A stretch of 64,000 nucleotides of DNA, from positions 88,669 to 152,668 of the forward strand of contig JBIMKP010000004.1 of the NCBI GenBank assembly GCA_051861545.1, read 5' to 3'. The position numbers and the translations under genes were made by a program. Positions 26,103-36,130 of the stretch are shown in pieces. Under the pieces are notes generated by a model. It made no database searches and was not told the origin of the DNA. It saw only the letters and a program-made list of their open reading frames with translations. The number at the start of each line of letters is the position of its first letter. Position 1 is the first letter of the stretch. This DNA comes from CAISCU01 sp051861545 (GTDB lineage: Bacteria > Bacteroidota > Bacteroidia > UKL13-3).

Positions 26103-27392
26103 TTAGTTTAAAAATTTAAAATCTTTTCCAGGGAAATAAGCTGTATGGCCTAACTCCTCTTCAATTCTAATTAATTGATTGTATTTAGCAATTCTATCTG
26201 TTCTGCTTGCTGAACCAGTTTTAATTTGACCACTATTTAAAGCAACTGCTAAATCTGCAATTGTAGTATCTTCAGTTTCACCACTTCTATGACTCATGAT
26301 ATTAGTATAAGCAGCTTTTGTAGCCATATTTACTGTATCAATAGTTTCAGTTAAAGAACCAATTTGATTTACTTTAACCAAAATAGAATTAGCAACTCCA
26401 TCTTTAATACCTTTCGATAAACGTTTAACATTGGTAACAAACAAATCATCACCAACCAACTGGCACTTAGAACCAATTGCTTTAGTTAATTGAGCCCATC
26501 CATTCCAATCATCTTCTGCACAACCATCTTCTATTGAAATAATTGGATATTTATTTACCCATTCTGTCCAATATGAAACCATATCAGCAGGACTTAATTC
26601 GCGTTTATCAGATTTTTTGAAAACGTATAATCCTTTTTTCTCATCCCAAAGTTCGCTGGTAGCAGCATCCATAGCTATATAAATATCTTTGCCTGGTTTG
26701 AAACCTGCTGCTTCAATTGCTGTTAAAACAGTTTCAATTGCTTCTTCATTCGATTGAATGTTTGGAGCAAATCCGCCTTCATCACCAACATTGGTTGAAT
26801 AACCTTTTTTCTTCAAAACCGATTTTAAGTGATGAAAAACAGAAGTTCCCATTTGTAATGCTTCACTAAAAGTATCAGCATTTGTTGGAACAATCATAAA
26901 TTCTTGAAAATCTATTGCATTATCGGCATGAGCACCACCATTTAAAATGTTCATTAATGGAATTGGTAATGTATTAGCATTAACTCCACCAATATAACGA
27001 TACAATGGCATATTACATTCAATAGCAGCAGCTTTTGCAGCAGCTAATGAAACAGCTAGAATTGCATTTGCACCCAATCTACCTTTGTTTTCAGTTCCAT
27101 CTAATGCAATCATTGCACGGTCGATTTGGTTTTGTTCAAAAACATCATAACCAATTAACTTATCTGCAATTTCATTATTCACATTAGATACAGCATTTAA
27201 AACGCCTTTTCCCATGTAAACTTTTGCATCACCATCACGTAACTCAGCAGCTTCGTGAATTCCAGTAGATGCGCCTGAAGGAACAGCAGCTCTTCCTAAA
27301 GCTCCATCTTCAGTAATAACTTCAACTTCAACTGTAGGATTGCCCCTTGAATCCAATATCTGACGGGCGTGAATGTCAATAATAGCGCTCAT
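26103..27392 (-). CDS. eno: enolase
   Basis: Phosphopyruvate hydratase of glycolysis, converting 2-phosphoglycerate to phosphoenolpyruvate. Conserved parts are all present: DSRGNPTVEVEV (about 14-25), the loop GASTGIHEA, the magnesium-binding SIEDGCAEDDW (about 286-296), the catalytic lysine in VKVNQIGSL, and the signature SHRSGETEDTTIAD (about 368-381). Length 429 aa is standard. Monocistronic or followed by the FtsB-like gene. Confidence 0.97.
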   Translation of the reverse strand: MSAIIDIHARQILDSRGNPTVEVEVITEDGALGRAAVPSGASTGIHEAAELRDGDAKVYMGKGVLNAVSNVNNEIADKLIGYDVFEQNQIDRAMIALDGTENKGRLGANAILAVSLAAAKAAAIECNMPLYRYIGGVNANTLPIPLMNILNGGAHADNAIDFQEFMIVPTNADTFSEALQMGTSVFHHLKSVLKKKGYSTNVGDEGGFAPNIQSNEEAIETVLTAIEAAGFKPGKDIYIAMDAATSELWDEKKGLYVFKKSDKRELSPADMVSYWTEWVNKYPIISIEDGCAEDDWNGWAQLTKAIGSKCQLVGDDLFVTNVKRLSKGIKDGVANSILVKVNQIGSLTETIDTVNMATKAAYTNIMSHRSGETEDTTIADLAVALNSGQIKTGSASRTDRIAKYNQLIRIEEELGHTAYFPGKDFKFLN

Positions 27393-27423
27393 TTTTGTAT
27401 AATTTAAAATTTCAAAATCTATA

Positions 27424-28971
27424 TTAATCTATTGAAAATTTGATTGTTCCTAATTTGTATCCCAATTTAGTTTTGTCTACTCCCATCAACAACAATACTC
27501 CTACTCCATTTGCATCAATTTTACTTAGTTCTGGATTAAAATACAATGATCTTTCCAAATTCGAAATGTCTTCTATATTTCCTTTTGAAAATTTTCCTGC
27601 TGAACTAATTCCCACCCAACTAACAATGGCTGTTTGTGGTTTTTGAACATTTACAGGTTTTGCTTGAAAACTTGGATTTGTTCCATCTGCTTTTTGGTTT
27701 TCGATATTATCATTAAACAAAAAGTACATAGTTCCTCCTATTTCAAAAGATAAAATAGAAGCAAAATCTGGATTGGTCTCTGCAAATTGATTTTGTCTTT
27801 GAATCATTTTCGACCAAATATATTTACCATAAACATCAATATTTACAAATAAAACATTTCCAGTATTACTAATGTATTTAGCGCCATTAATTGTTGACTC
27901 ATTTAATCTTAGGATAATGTTTCCACTTTTCTTTACTTGAATTTCACTTAAATAAAACTTTTTTAATGGTTTGATTTCTTTTGATTTGGCATTAGCGAAC
28001 TCTTCTGTCGTTGCCAAATAACTTCCTTCATTACTGTTGTTTAAATCAATTTCAATTGCATTATCAGTTTTAAAGCTCTCTCTGTCTACATTTTGAAAAA
28101 GTAATTTTACTGATGATTCAGTTTCTTCTCTATTTGCTAATGAAACCAAGATAAATTGGTTTTCATTTTGACAAAATTTCAAGTTTTTGTCGGTGATACC
28201 CAAATCGATTTTTCTGTACTCTTTGGTTTCGTAGTTGTATTCAGCAATCTGGTTTTTAAATTCATTTTTTGCTTTACCAGGTGATGTATTTAAGAATACT
28301 AAATTTCCATTATCAGCGCCAAATAATTGTGAAAACAAAATTTTAGAATCTTTTGTAATAGCACCAGTTTCTGATTCAAATATCTTTTGATACAATCTGC
28401 TAAATACTATTATGTTAGATTTACTATTTAAAATAATTGATTCTGTTTTTTGCTCGTATTGAAAATTATATGAAACAAGGTATTTATCATTATCAAATAA
28501 CTCAATATGATAAGTTTCAAATCCAGGTTTTGTTGGTGATTCTGAATCAATCAATTGAGGAACAGAAAGTTCATTACCTTCTAATCCAATTTCTTGGGTA
28601 TAAAGTGCAATTTTTTTCTTTTCATCTAAACCTTGGTAAAAGAATTGAAAATGGTCTTGATAGGTAAATGCCTTCAAAAATCCTGAACCAGCTTCTGGCA
28701 CAATATCTTTAGAAAACATTAAATTATGAGAGCCATCAAATTTTAATAAAGTTAATCTTGTACAAATCTTTGATGTTTTATTTTGTGAATTTGAAAAATG
28801 TTTAATTAATGAATAATAATTTCCATTAATAGTCCCCAAAATTTCGAATTCAGGCGCAGCGTCTGTAATGGTTAAACCGGCTTTTGTCCCCCAAGTAACT
28901 TTTGCTTTTTGAGCAGATAAATCGGTTAATCCAATTAAAAACAGAGATAAAATAAGTAAAAAATTTCTCAT
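27424..28971 (-). CDS. exported protein of unknown function downstream of carA
   Basis: A 515-aa protein with a clear signal peptide (MRNFLLILSLFLIGLTDLSAQ). The mature part is beta-rich and lacks cysteine-rich, lipobox or T9SS sorting motifs; repeated blocks of hydrophobic strands separated by charged loops suggest a beta-propeller or similar fold, but no family motif is evident. I use the ATG at 28971; the frame opens 24 bases earlier, very close to the carA stop. It starts 25 bases after carA and so is probably on the same transcript, without an obvious functional connection. Confidence 0.55.
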   Translation of the reverse strand: MRNFLLILSLFLIGLTDLSAQKAKVTWGTKAGLTITDAAPEFEILGTINGNYYSLIKHFSNSQNKTSKICTRLTLLKFDGSHNLMFSKDIVPEAGSGFLKAFTYQDHFQFFYQGLDEKKKIALYTQEIGLEGNELSVPQLIDSESPTKPGFETYHIELFDNDKYLVSYNFQYEQKTESIILNSKSNIIVFSRLYQKIFESETGAITKDSKILFSQLFGADNGNLVFLNTSPGKAKNEFKNQIAEYNYETKEYRKIDLGITDKNLKFCQNENQFILVSLANREETESSVKLLFQNVDRESFKTDNAIEIDLNNSNEGSYLATTEEFANAKSKEIKPLKKFYLSEIQVKKSGNIILRLNESTINGAKYISNTGNVLFVNIDVYGKYIWSKMIQRQNQFAETNPDFASILSFEIGGTMYFLFNDNIENQKADGTNPSFQAKPVNVQKPQTAIVSWVGISSAGKFSKGNIEDISNLERSLYFNPELSKIDANGVGVLLLMGVDKTKLGYKLGTIKFSID

Positions 28972-28996
28972 AAAATAGTTTAGATGATGGTACAAT

Positions 28997-30094
28997 CTAA
29001 AGCATTTTTATAAAATCATCAAACAAATACCTACTATCTTCTGGTCCAGGTGCTGCTTCGGGGTGATACTGAACAGAAAAAGCTTTTTTTCCTTTAAGTC
29101 TAATTCCTTCTACAGTATTGTCATTGAGGTTGATGTGAGTCAATTCTACGAGTGAATTATTTTTTAATTCGTCCATTGAAACTGCAAACCCATGATTTTG
29201 TGAAGTTATTTCACAATGTCCGGTGATGATGTTTTTTACAGGATGGTTTAATCCTCTATGCCCATTGTGCATTTTATAAGTCTTTAAACCTTGTGATTCC
29301 GATAAAATCTGATGTCCCAAACAAATCCCAAAAAGAGGAATTCCAGCATCAACAATTTTCTTAACTGTTTCAATTGCATAAGGCATCGCACCGGGATCAC
29401 CAGGACCATTGCTAATCATAAATCCATCTGGATTAAATTTTAGCATTTCCTCAAAACTTGTATGTGCATTAAAAACAGCTAAATAACTATCTCTTGCCTC
29501 TAAACATCTCAAAATGTTTTTCTTAACTCCTAAATCTAAAACAGCAATTCTCTTAGATGCAATATCAGAACCCATAAAATAGGTTTGGCTGGTAGAAACA
29601 CTGCTCGATAACTCCAAACCTTGCATGGAAGGAACTGCATCTAATTCCTTTTTTAAGGTTTCTAAATCTTTTCCTTCACTAGAAATAATTGCATTCATTG
29701 CACCTTTACTTCTTACATGAAGCACTAGCTCTCTGGTATCAATATCGGCAATACCAACCACATTGTTCAAAGCAAAATAGTCTTGAACTGTTTGGTCAGC
29801 TTGTTTTCTTGAATATGGAACATTAAAACTTTTGCAAACCAAGCCTGCAATTTTAATTGAATCAGATTCTTCTTCTACAGGACTAATTCCGTAATTACCA
29901 ATATGAACATTGGTTTGAACCAGAATTTGACCTGAGTATGAAGGGTCTGTGAAAATTTCTTGGTAACCGGTCATTCCTGTATTGAAGCAGATTTCGCCGG
30001 TGGTGGTGCCGATTTTGCCAATTGAGGTACCTGTAAAAACAGTTCCGTCTTTTAATAATAAAGTGGCAGGGAATTTGTTAACTGAACGATTCAA
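28997..30094 (-). CDS. carA: carbamoyl-phosphate synthase small subunit
   Basis: The glutaminase subunit that delivers ammonia to CarB for arginine and pyrimidine synthesis. The N-terminal CPSase small-chain domain shows FTGTSIG and GEICFNTGMTGYQEIFTDPSY. The class I amidotransferase domain carries the nucleophile C258 in GICLGHQ and the HPE dyad in QYHPEAAPGP. Length 365 aa is normal. The only sensible start is a TTG at 30094, about 11 bases after the start of transcription predicted from the -7 element. carB is not in the window. Confidence 0.95.
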   Translation of the reverse strand: MNRSVNKFPATLLLKDGTVFTGTSIGKIGTTTGEICFNTGMTGYQEIFTDPSYSGQILVQTNVHIGNYGISPVEEESDSIKIAGLVCKSFNVPYSRKQADQTVQDYFALNNVVGIADIDTRELVLHVRSKGAMNAIISSEGKDLETLKKELDAVPSMQGLELSSSVSTSQTYFMGSDIASKRIAVLDLGVKKNILRCLEARDSYLAVFNAHTSFEEMLKFNPDGFMISNGPGDPGAMPYAIETVKKIVDAGIPLFGICLGHQILSESQGLKTYKMHNGHRGLNHPVKNIITGHCEITSQNHGFAVSMDELKNNSLVELTHINLNDNTVEGIRLKGKKAFSVQYHPEAAPGPEDSRYLFDDFIKML

Positions 30095-30111
30095 GTTAGT
30101 TTAGATTTGGG

Positions 30112-30142
30112 CAAAATTAGGCCTTTTCAAAAAAGTCACCAA
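30112..30142 (-). promoter_or_regulatory. probable carA promoter
   Basis: Minus strand: -7 element TAATTTTG (30112-30119) and an upstream TTG (30140-30142) 20 bases away. Both match the Bacteroidota consensus and fit the TTG start codon at 30094. Confidence 0.5.
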
Positions 30143-30180
30143 ACTAAAATACTAACAATATTTAAATCAAATTGTGAAAA

Positions 30181-31332
30181 TCAATTTTCTGATTTTACCA
30201 ACCTTTTAATAAGTGAACCATTTGCACCAGCTATTTCAAGGAAATAAACTCCATCTTTTAAGTTGCTTAACTCTAGTTCATTTTTATTGGTTTCTAATAA
30301 AAATTGCATTTGTAAATCATACAATTTTAATCCTAAAACTTCTGAGTCGCACTCAACATAAACTTTTGTAGCACTTGGATTAGGGTAAACTCTTAAATTC
30401 TCAAAACTAACTTTTTCTAAAACAGAAGTTGGAATAATTCTAGTAGTTAATTTCGACCAATTATAGTTTGAGTAAACAGGAAAATGATCGCTTGTATTGT
30501 TGCTGAAATTAGATACAAAAGTGGAAGCATTATCAAATACTTTAGCTGAACCTGTATAATAAAATGAATCCAAAGTTTTTGATTGAAGAATATGATCAAG
30601 CATTACAGAACTAAATGCATACGACTTTTTTCCAGCATCAGTAAGTTCTTTGCTTGGAAAAATATATCCTGCATCTAAAAAGTTTTTATAAGGTGAAGCT
30701 TGGTTATTAAAAGTTGAGCCATTTAAATCATCATTCCAATCTCCAATAACTAGCCACTTCTTCCCTATTAAACTAGTTTCTAAATAAGATTTTAAATAAA
30801 CCGAAGCATTTTTTCTTCTATCGTATGATGTTTGATCTGAAAATGCTTTCATGTGAATTACTATAACAAAAACTGTATCAGTTTTAGTACCTCCTATAGT
30901 TTGTAAAGCTACTTGTAAGGGCGGCCTTGATGCAAATGCATAGTTTTGGTTTGTAATAATGCTTTGTGTTAATAGAGGAATTAGGCTAAACATCGATTTT
31001 CTCCAGTAAATAGCCATTTTTTGTGTTTGACTGATATCAGAAATATAAGTTTCGTATTTGCTTGAAAGTGCTGTGCTTAAATTGGCATAAGCCACATCAT
31101 TGCTCATTTCTTGAACACCAATAATATCAAATTCAGTTTGGTTCAGTAAATTTTTAACATTATTAAATTGAGTTGTCTCATCACTTGGTCCGTTTCCTGA
31201 AGTTGCATCTCCAAACCATTCTAAATTCCAAGTTGCTACGTCTAATGTTGAATCATTTCCAAGTTTTGGAAACTGCGCAAAAACGGTGAATACAAAGAAG
31301 TTAAAGTATATAAATACGGTAATTTTTTTCAT
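30181..31332 (-). CDS. endonuclease/exonuclease/phosphatase-fold protein with T9SS sorting domain
   Basis: A 383-aa exported protein of the EEP (DNase I-like) superfamily. After a signal peptide (ends VFAQ) come the family motifs in order: ATWNLEWFG (metal-binding N, about 33-41), GVQEMSN (catalytic E), VIGDWNDDLNGS (D and N) and SDHFPVYSNY (final D-H). The C-terminal 70 residues, starting LRVYPNPSATKVY, are a T9SS sorting domain, so the enzyme should act outside the cell, for example on extracellular DNA or phosphodiesters. Its start overlaps the stop of the flippase-like gene by 4 bases, so it is the last gene of a three-gene operon. Confidence 0.86.
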   Translation of the reverse strand: MKKITVFIYFNFFVFTVFAQFPKLGNDSTLDVATWNLEWFGDATSGNGPSDETTQFNNVKNLLNQTEFDIIGVQEMSNDVAYANLSTALSSKYETYISDISQTQKMAIYWRKSMFSLIPLLTQSIITNQNYAFASRPPLQVALQTIGGTKTDTVFVIVIHMKAFSDQTSYDRRKNASVYLKSYLETSLIGKKWLVIGDWNDDLNGSTFNNQASPYKNFLDAGYIFPSKELTDAGKKSYAFSSVMLDHILQSKTLDSFYYTGSAKVFDNASTFVSNFSNNTSDHFPVYSNYNWSKLTTRIIPTSVLEKVSFENLRVYPNPSATKVYVECDSEVLGLKLYDLQMQFLLETNKNELELSNLKDGVYFLEIAGANGSLIKRLVKSEN

Positions 31333-32285
31333 TTCTTATTTCCAAAATAAAGAAACCAAATGTAAGATATAATTCCAAATAGTAATGTCAAAACAGATTG
31401 AAATCCATGGATTACTATTGCTAATGCACTCGATGTAGATTCATCGGTACCTAAAAGAATAAATGCTGTGCTTACTACATAATGATAAGCTCCAGCCGAA
31501 CCAGCTTGAATTGGTAATGTTCTTGCAATTACTCCTAATACCATCACTTGAAAACATGGATACATTCCTAAATATGATGAACTAGGAAACATAAAAATCC
31601 ATAAATAAGTCATCAAATAAAACCCCAACCAAATTAAACTGGTTGAAACAATAAATTGAATTTTATGAGGCATTGAAAATAAATTCAAAAAACTCTCCAT
31701 TAATTCTTTAAACCAATTTCCAAATTTTTCTCTGTATTTATAAACCAAGTAAACAATAAAAAATAGTAGCAGTAAAAACATGGATAGATAAAGCAATTTC
31801 GATTTTAAATCTAATTCTAATCCCTTGGTGAAATGATTTAATAAGCCATTACCTAAAAAAAACTCTAAGATAAATGCTGTTAATATCAATAAAAACAAAG
31901 CTAAAATATCGGCTAATCTCTCAAATACTATTGTTGAAAGACTTTGATTAATTGGAATTGAATCAGTTTTTTTAAGAATTAAAGTTCTACTAATTTCACC
32001 TAATCTTGGAACTGCAAAATTCACCATGTATCCAATGCTTAAAGCATGAAAAAGAGATGTTGAATTTGTTTCAATTTTACTTTGTTTGTATAACAATTTC
32101 CATCTCCAAACCCTAATCACCAAAACCAAAAATGATACTGTAAAGATTGGTATTAATATTAAAAAATTACCTGTTTTAATTACATCAACTACTTCAACAA
32201 AAGATACCTTAGAAAAAGTAAGATAGACAAGTAAGATGCCAATCAAACCAAAAAATATTGCCTGAAATATTACCCAGTTTTTCAA
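31329..32285 (-). CDS. flippase-like/LPG-synthase transmembrane family protein
   Basis: An inner-membrane protein of about 318 aa with 8 or so hydrophobic segments. It shows the UPF0104/AglD2-like pattern: a conserved N-terminal FxLIGIxLVYL helix, VPRLGEISRTLIL (about 97-109) and, near the C-terminus, LPIQAGSAGAYHY. These proteins share the membrane domain of lysylphosphatidylglycerol synthase (MprF) and are thought to move lipids or lipid-linked glycans. The start is uncertain: no ATG is available; I prefer the TTG at 32285, 4 bases past the stop of the upstream gene, over a TTG at 32333 that would overlap that gene by 44 bases. Second gene of a three-gene operon. Confidence 0.78.
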   Translation of the reverse strand: MKNWVIFQAIFFGLIGILLVYLTFSKVSFVEVVDVIKTGNFLILIPIFTVSFLVLVIRVWRWKLLYKQSKIETNSTSLFHALSIGYMVNFAVPRLGEISRTLILKKTDSIPINQSLSTIVFERLADILALFLLILTAFILEFFLGNGLLNHFTKGLELDLKSKLLYLSMFLLLLFFIVYLVYKYREKFGNWFKELMESFLNLFSMPHKIQFIVSTSLIWLGFYLMTYLWIFMFPSSSYLGMYPCFQVMVLGVIARTLPIQAGSAGAYHYVVSTAFILLGTDESTSSALAIVIHGFQSVLTLLFGIISYIWFLYFGNKK

Positions 32286-32289
32286 TAAT

Positions 32290-35028
32290 TTATTTAATTC
32301 GATAAAGTAAAATAGAATTAGAATTACTACCAAATATTATGTAATTATCTTGGTCTTTAAACAAATCACCACTTGTAAAATTACCATTTGATTGAATTGG
32401 AAATGGCTCTGTTTTGCCTGATTTATCATCATCAACTTGAATTAAACCATTTGACTTGTTATACCAAATTGATTTTATCTTATTATTAAATGGCTTCCAA
32501 TATTTATTGCTAATAATTGAATCTGGTTCTAATTTAGTGTAAACCGATTTACCCTTTAAATCAATAATTTGGGTTTCATTTAACATCTTAATTTGGATTA
32601 AACCTGAAGCCTTATGTTGATAATAATTAATTTTTGAAATTCCAGATTCTGATTTGAAAATCTGTTTGATTTCAATTGGTTTATTTGTATAATAATTGAT
32701 AGAATAAACTATATTACTGTCAGAAGCTAAAATTTGCAAACTACCAGTATCTACTTGGTTAATGAGGATATTTTTCCAAGTATAACTAGAATCATTAAAC
32801 AAAGGATTTAATATTTTTCCCGATAAATCAAATCCACTTAACTTACCTTTTTCATTTAATGCCCAAACTTGTTTAATACCTGAAAGTTTAACTGGATACA
32901 ATTCAGAAATTATATTTGGATAAATAGACATTGGATTCCAAACAGGTAAAAATCTGGCTTGTGAATTGTATGCGCTTAACTTATAAAATTTCCCTACCGT
33001 AAAAAATCCTAATTGCTTCTCTTCATTCAATTCTATAATGCTAATAGGAAATGTAGTTGAAGTTGGAATCCATGCTGGCCAAGCTTGCATTGCTTTACCA
33101 TTTTCATCAACTATATGAATATTGTGACTTGTATTAAACACATATTGATGTTTTCCATTTTTGTACATATCAATTTCTTCAATCCCAGAAACTAGCTCAT
33201 CTTCTACTTGGTATTTCCAAAGTATCATCCCCGATTTTGATATCGCATATAATTGGTGTTTTTTATCCATTACCAATAATACTTGTTCACCAATTTTACT
33301 TGAATAAACTGAAACAGGATTCGATTCCATGAGTGTGTCTAAAGGAATTTCCCAGATTTTTTCAGTTTTATCTGTTTTTCCAGTGTTAAATTCTATTGTA
33401 AATTGACTAGCAAAAGTTTTATCGGTGCTTCCTCCAAATTGCATTGCAATGAAACCCGCTTTTCTAAATGTACCCATATTTCTAGTTAATATTCCATACC
33501 AAGATTCATTAACAAAATTAAGTGCATATTTTGGAGCAATATCTGCGTTTATAAATAGTTCCAAATTACTTTGACCAACCATTTTCTCTCTAAAATCTTT
33601 AAATCGTTCTGATTTTTGTAGCAAATTACCTTCTTGCCAATTCCTTATTAAACCGTTTAAACATGAAGGATGAGCAGAAAGAAAAACATAATTTCCTTTG
33701 ATAGTAAACGAATTTAAGTTCAAACCATCGAATAGATTTCCAAATAAAACTTTAGGATAATCACCTAAGTAAAACGGAAAAATTCTATGTGTTGAATCTA
33801 ATGAACTTATTAAAGTAGAATCTCCTCCATTTTTACTTTGATATTTTGATTGTATTTCATTCATCAAAGATTTAAAACCCAAAGGATTATTTAATTCAAA
33901 ATAAACAATATACGAACTATCTTTATTTATGCCAGGTTCAATAACCGCTGATATTCCAGCTTGAGCACCTAAATAAGATGATAACTTTTTATTCAATCCT
34001 TTTCCAAATATCGATTCAATACTATCAGAATAATTTTCGTAAGCTCTAAATAAGCCTTCACTAAAAAGATATTCTTTTAAATTAGGATACCATTTTTCAT
34101 AACCATTCAAAGAAAAATTAAAGCAAAAAGCTGTATTTTCTGGTAAAAACTGAATGACTTTGTTTTCTGTAGGTGCTTGAGAGTTTAATAAATCTAAAAA
34201 TTGAAAATTCTTATCAGAAGTAATTGATGCTCCTTTAAAAATTAAATCCTTATCACTTATTTCAACTTGATAAAAGCCTTTTTCGGCCATGGTGCCTAAA
34301 GTATTAAAAGCATTAGGCTCATCATTATTAGAAAAGCTCTTGATTAATAAGGGTAAATATTGGTAATTTAAATAGACATTGAAATCCTTATTTCCATTAA
34401 AAATATAATGGTTCTTTTCATTCATTTGGACATCAGGACTATTATCTCTAAGTTTTAAAAGAGCATTTTCAACCAAAGAGCCATCAAAACTAAACATCAT
34501 TAATTTTGATTTAAACGCAATTGAAAAACTATTATCGCCACCAAAATCATTAAAGTCATAAACATTTTCACCATAAAACTTTCTGGTAGTAAGCTGATAT
34601 CTTCCAGGAAATATGGTGTTTATAAAATTCATTACCTTCTGACCATCTGTTTCATTAGTTGTTTGAACAGCCATAAAAAAACCAACTTGTTTGTTTTTAA
34701 ATGCATGAAACGAATAAACGGCTTCACCAGATTCAAACCAATTTCCTAAAGTTGAATTACTTTTAAAGATGGAGTCTAATAGAATTAATTGATTATAAAA
34801 TAATTCAATTTCCTCATTTTTCATGAGCTTTTCCATGAATTGAGGATCACCTATTGCTTGTAACATTTGGCTACTTTTATTGCTTTCCAACACAATTGCT
34901 GCGTTTTCTGGAACAACAAAAAGCGGTTTTACTTTCTTTTCACCTATTTCAAAAAAATACAAATAAATACCTAGTCCAAGCGCGATGGACAATATAATGC
35001 TAAGAATACTAAGTAATTGTTTATTCAT
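32290..35028 (-). CDS. DUF3352-like membrane-anchored protein
   Basis: A 912-aa protein with one N-terminal membrane segment (about 5-27), the remainder being outside the inner membrane. The first 550 residues resemble the DUF3352-type fold (VPENAAIVLES near 38-48, repeated GNKDFNVYLNY- and FINADIAPKYA-like units). From about 560 a beta-propeller-like part follows with PQQ/WD-style blades (LYAISKSGMILWKYQV, IHIVDENGKAMQAWPAW, WALNEKGKLSGFDLSGK). First gene of an operon with the flippase-like gene and the EEP gene. Function not known. Confidence 0.65.
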   Translation of the reverse strand: MNKQLLSILSIILSIALGLGIYLYFFEIGEKKVKPLFVVPENAAIVLESNKSSQMLQAIGDPQFMEKLMKNEEIELFYNQLILLDSIFKSNSTLGNWFESGEAVYSFHAFKNKQVGFFMAVQTTNETDGQKVMNFINTIFPGRYQLTTRKFYGENVYDFNDFGGDNSFSIAFKSKLMMFSFDGSLVENALLKLRDNSPDVQMNEKNHYIFNGNKDFNVYLNYQYLPLLIKSFSNNDEPNAFNTLGTMAEKGFYQVEISDKDLIFKGASITSDKNFQFLDLLNSQAPTENKVIQFLPENTAFCFNFSLNGYEKWYPNLKEYLFSEGLFRAYENYSDSIESIFGKGLNKKLSSYLGAQAGISAVIEPGINKDSSYIVYFELNNPLGFKSLMNEIQSKYQSKNGGDSTLISSLDSTHRIFPFYLGDYPKVLFGNLFDGLNLNSFTIKGNYVFLSAHPSCLNGLIRNWQEGNLLQKSERFKDFREKMVGQSNLELFINADIAPKYALNFVNESWYGILTRNMGTFRKAGFIAMQFGGSTDKTFASQFTIEFNTGKTDKTEKIWEIPLDTLMESNPVSVYSSKIGEQVLLVMDKKHQLYAISKSGMILWKYQVEDELVSGIEEIDMYKNGKHQYVFNTSHNIHIVDENGKAMQAWPAWIPTSTTFPISIIELNEEKQLGFFTVGKFYKLSAYNSQARFLPVWNPMSIYPNIISELYPVKLSGIKQVWALNEKGKLSGFDLSGKILNPLFNDSSYTWKNILINQVDTGSLQILASDSNIVYSINYYTNKPIEIKQIFKSESGISKINYYQHKASGLIQIKMLNETQIIDLKGKSVYTKLEPDSIISNKYWKPFNNKIKSIWYNKSNGLIQVDDDKSGKTEPFPIQSNGNFTSGDLFKDQDNYIIFGSNSNSILLYRIK

Positions 35029-35148
35029 ATAAAAAGGACGGAAACGAAATTAATTCCCCTTTAATAATTATTATTCCTTAATTTGTTCACATGTAAAGGT
35101 TTTTTCAAACTAACTGAGCAATTTTGAAATCATTTTAAATAAAAAAAT

Positions 35149-35619
35149 ATGAGAGATTATTCTAAAATATTTATTCGATTATCCTTAATTTTTGCAGGTA
35201 CAGGGGTAATGTGTGGCGCATTCGGTTCGCATTTATTAAAAACAATACTTACAGAATACGACTTATCGGTTTGGGAAATTGGTGTTAAATATCTTTTAAT
35301 TCATGCTTTAGGAATATTAATTTTAGCTATTAATCATCGTCATTTTAATAAGAAATTATTCATTTCATTGTCTTTATTAAGTGTTGGAATTATCATTTTT
35401 TCTGGTTCATTATTTCTATTAGCAACTAGAAATATATGGGGAGATGATTCCTATAAATTTTTAGGAGCAATTACTCCAATTGGAGGTTTAAGTATGATTT
35501 TGGGTTGGTTCTTTACTGCAACATTTTGCTTAAATAAATCAGAAGATTCTCATGAAAAAGAAGAATCAAGTTCACATAAAAAAAGACATCATAAAAAATC
35601 ATCATCAGATTCAAACTAA
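35149..35619 (+). CDS. DUF423-family membrane protein with basic tail
   Basis: A small inner-membrane protein (156 aa) with four hydrophobic segments. The signature GAFGSHLLK (about 23-31) after a glycine-rich first helix, the paired YLLIHALGIL, and GAITPIGGLSMILGW place it in DUF423 (YwdK/YgdD-like). Function of the family is unknown. Distinctive here is a C-terminal soluble tail of about 30 residues rich in H, K, S and E (SSSHKKRHHKKSSSDSN), absent from usual family members of about 120-130 aa. It is followed by sixA after 16 bases. Confidence 0.8.
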   Translation: MRDYSKIFIRLSLIFAGTGVMCGAFGSHLLKTILTEYDLSVWEIGVKYLLIHALGILILAINHRHFNKKLFISLSLLSVGIIIFSGSLFLLATRNIWGDDSYKFLGAITPIGGLSMILGWFFTATFCLNKSEDSHEKEESSSHKKRHHKKSSSDSN

Positions 35620-35635
35620 ATAAAATCTCTTTTAA

Positions 35636-36130
35636 ATGAAGACATTAATACTAATGCGACACGCAAAAGCCCTGAAAGAATCTGATGACTCAACAGACCA
35701 TAACAGGCAATTAAGTGATAAAGGAAAAGAAGATGCAAAATTGATGTCTGATAGTTTAAAAAGAGAAAAGTTTTTACCAGAATTAATTGTAAGTAGTACT
35801 TCAAAAAGAACCCAAAAAACTGCTAAAATTGTTTTAGAAGATTTAAATTTAAAACCCAATTCACTTTTACTTGAAAGTGATTTGTATGAAGCTACTACTT
35901 CCGAGATCCTGCATGTTATAAGATTATTACCCGACGAAATTAATACTGTTATGTTAGTTGGACATAATCCATCGTTTACAGGAATGATTGGATTGTTATC
36001 TCAAACTTTTATAGAAAACTTACCTACATCAGGAATTGCAGTAATTCAGTTTAATATACCTACTTGGAAATTAACTCAGAATAAGTCTGGAAAACTGGTA
36101 TGGTTTATGCACCCCAAATTATTATCATGA
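35636..36130 (+). CDS. sixA: phosphohistidine phosphatase SixA-like
   Basis: A histidine phosphatase of branch 1. Catalytic RHA motif in LILMRHAKALKE (about 4-15; the arginine-histidine pair is standard, alanine follows in SixA proteins), LSDKGKEDA in the middle and VGHNPSF (about 116-122) with the second catalytic histidine. Length 164 aa fits SixA, which removes phosphate from histidines of phosphotransfer proteins; many family members have other small substrates. Its stop codon overlaps the ATG of the PorE-like gene by 4 bases (ATGA). Confidence 0.88.
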   Translation: MKTLILMRHAKALKESDDSTDHNRQLSDKGKEDAKLMSDSLKREKFLPELIVSSTSKRTQKTAKIVLEDLNLKPNSLLLESDLYEATTSEILHVIRLLPDEINTVMLVGHNPSFTGMIGLLSQTFIENLPTSGIAVIQFNIPTWKLTQNKSGKLVWFMHPKLLS

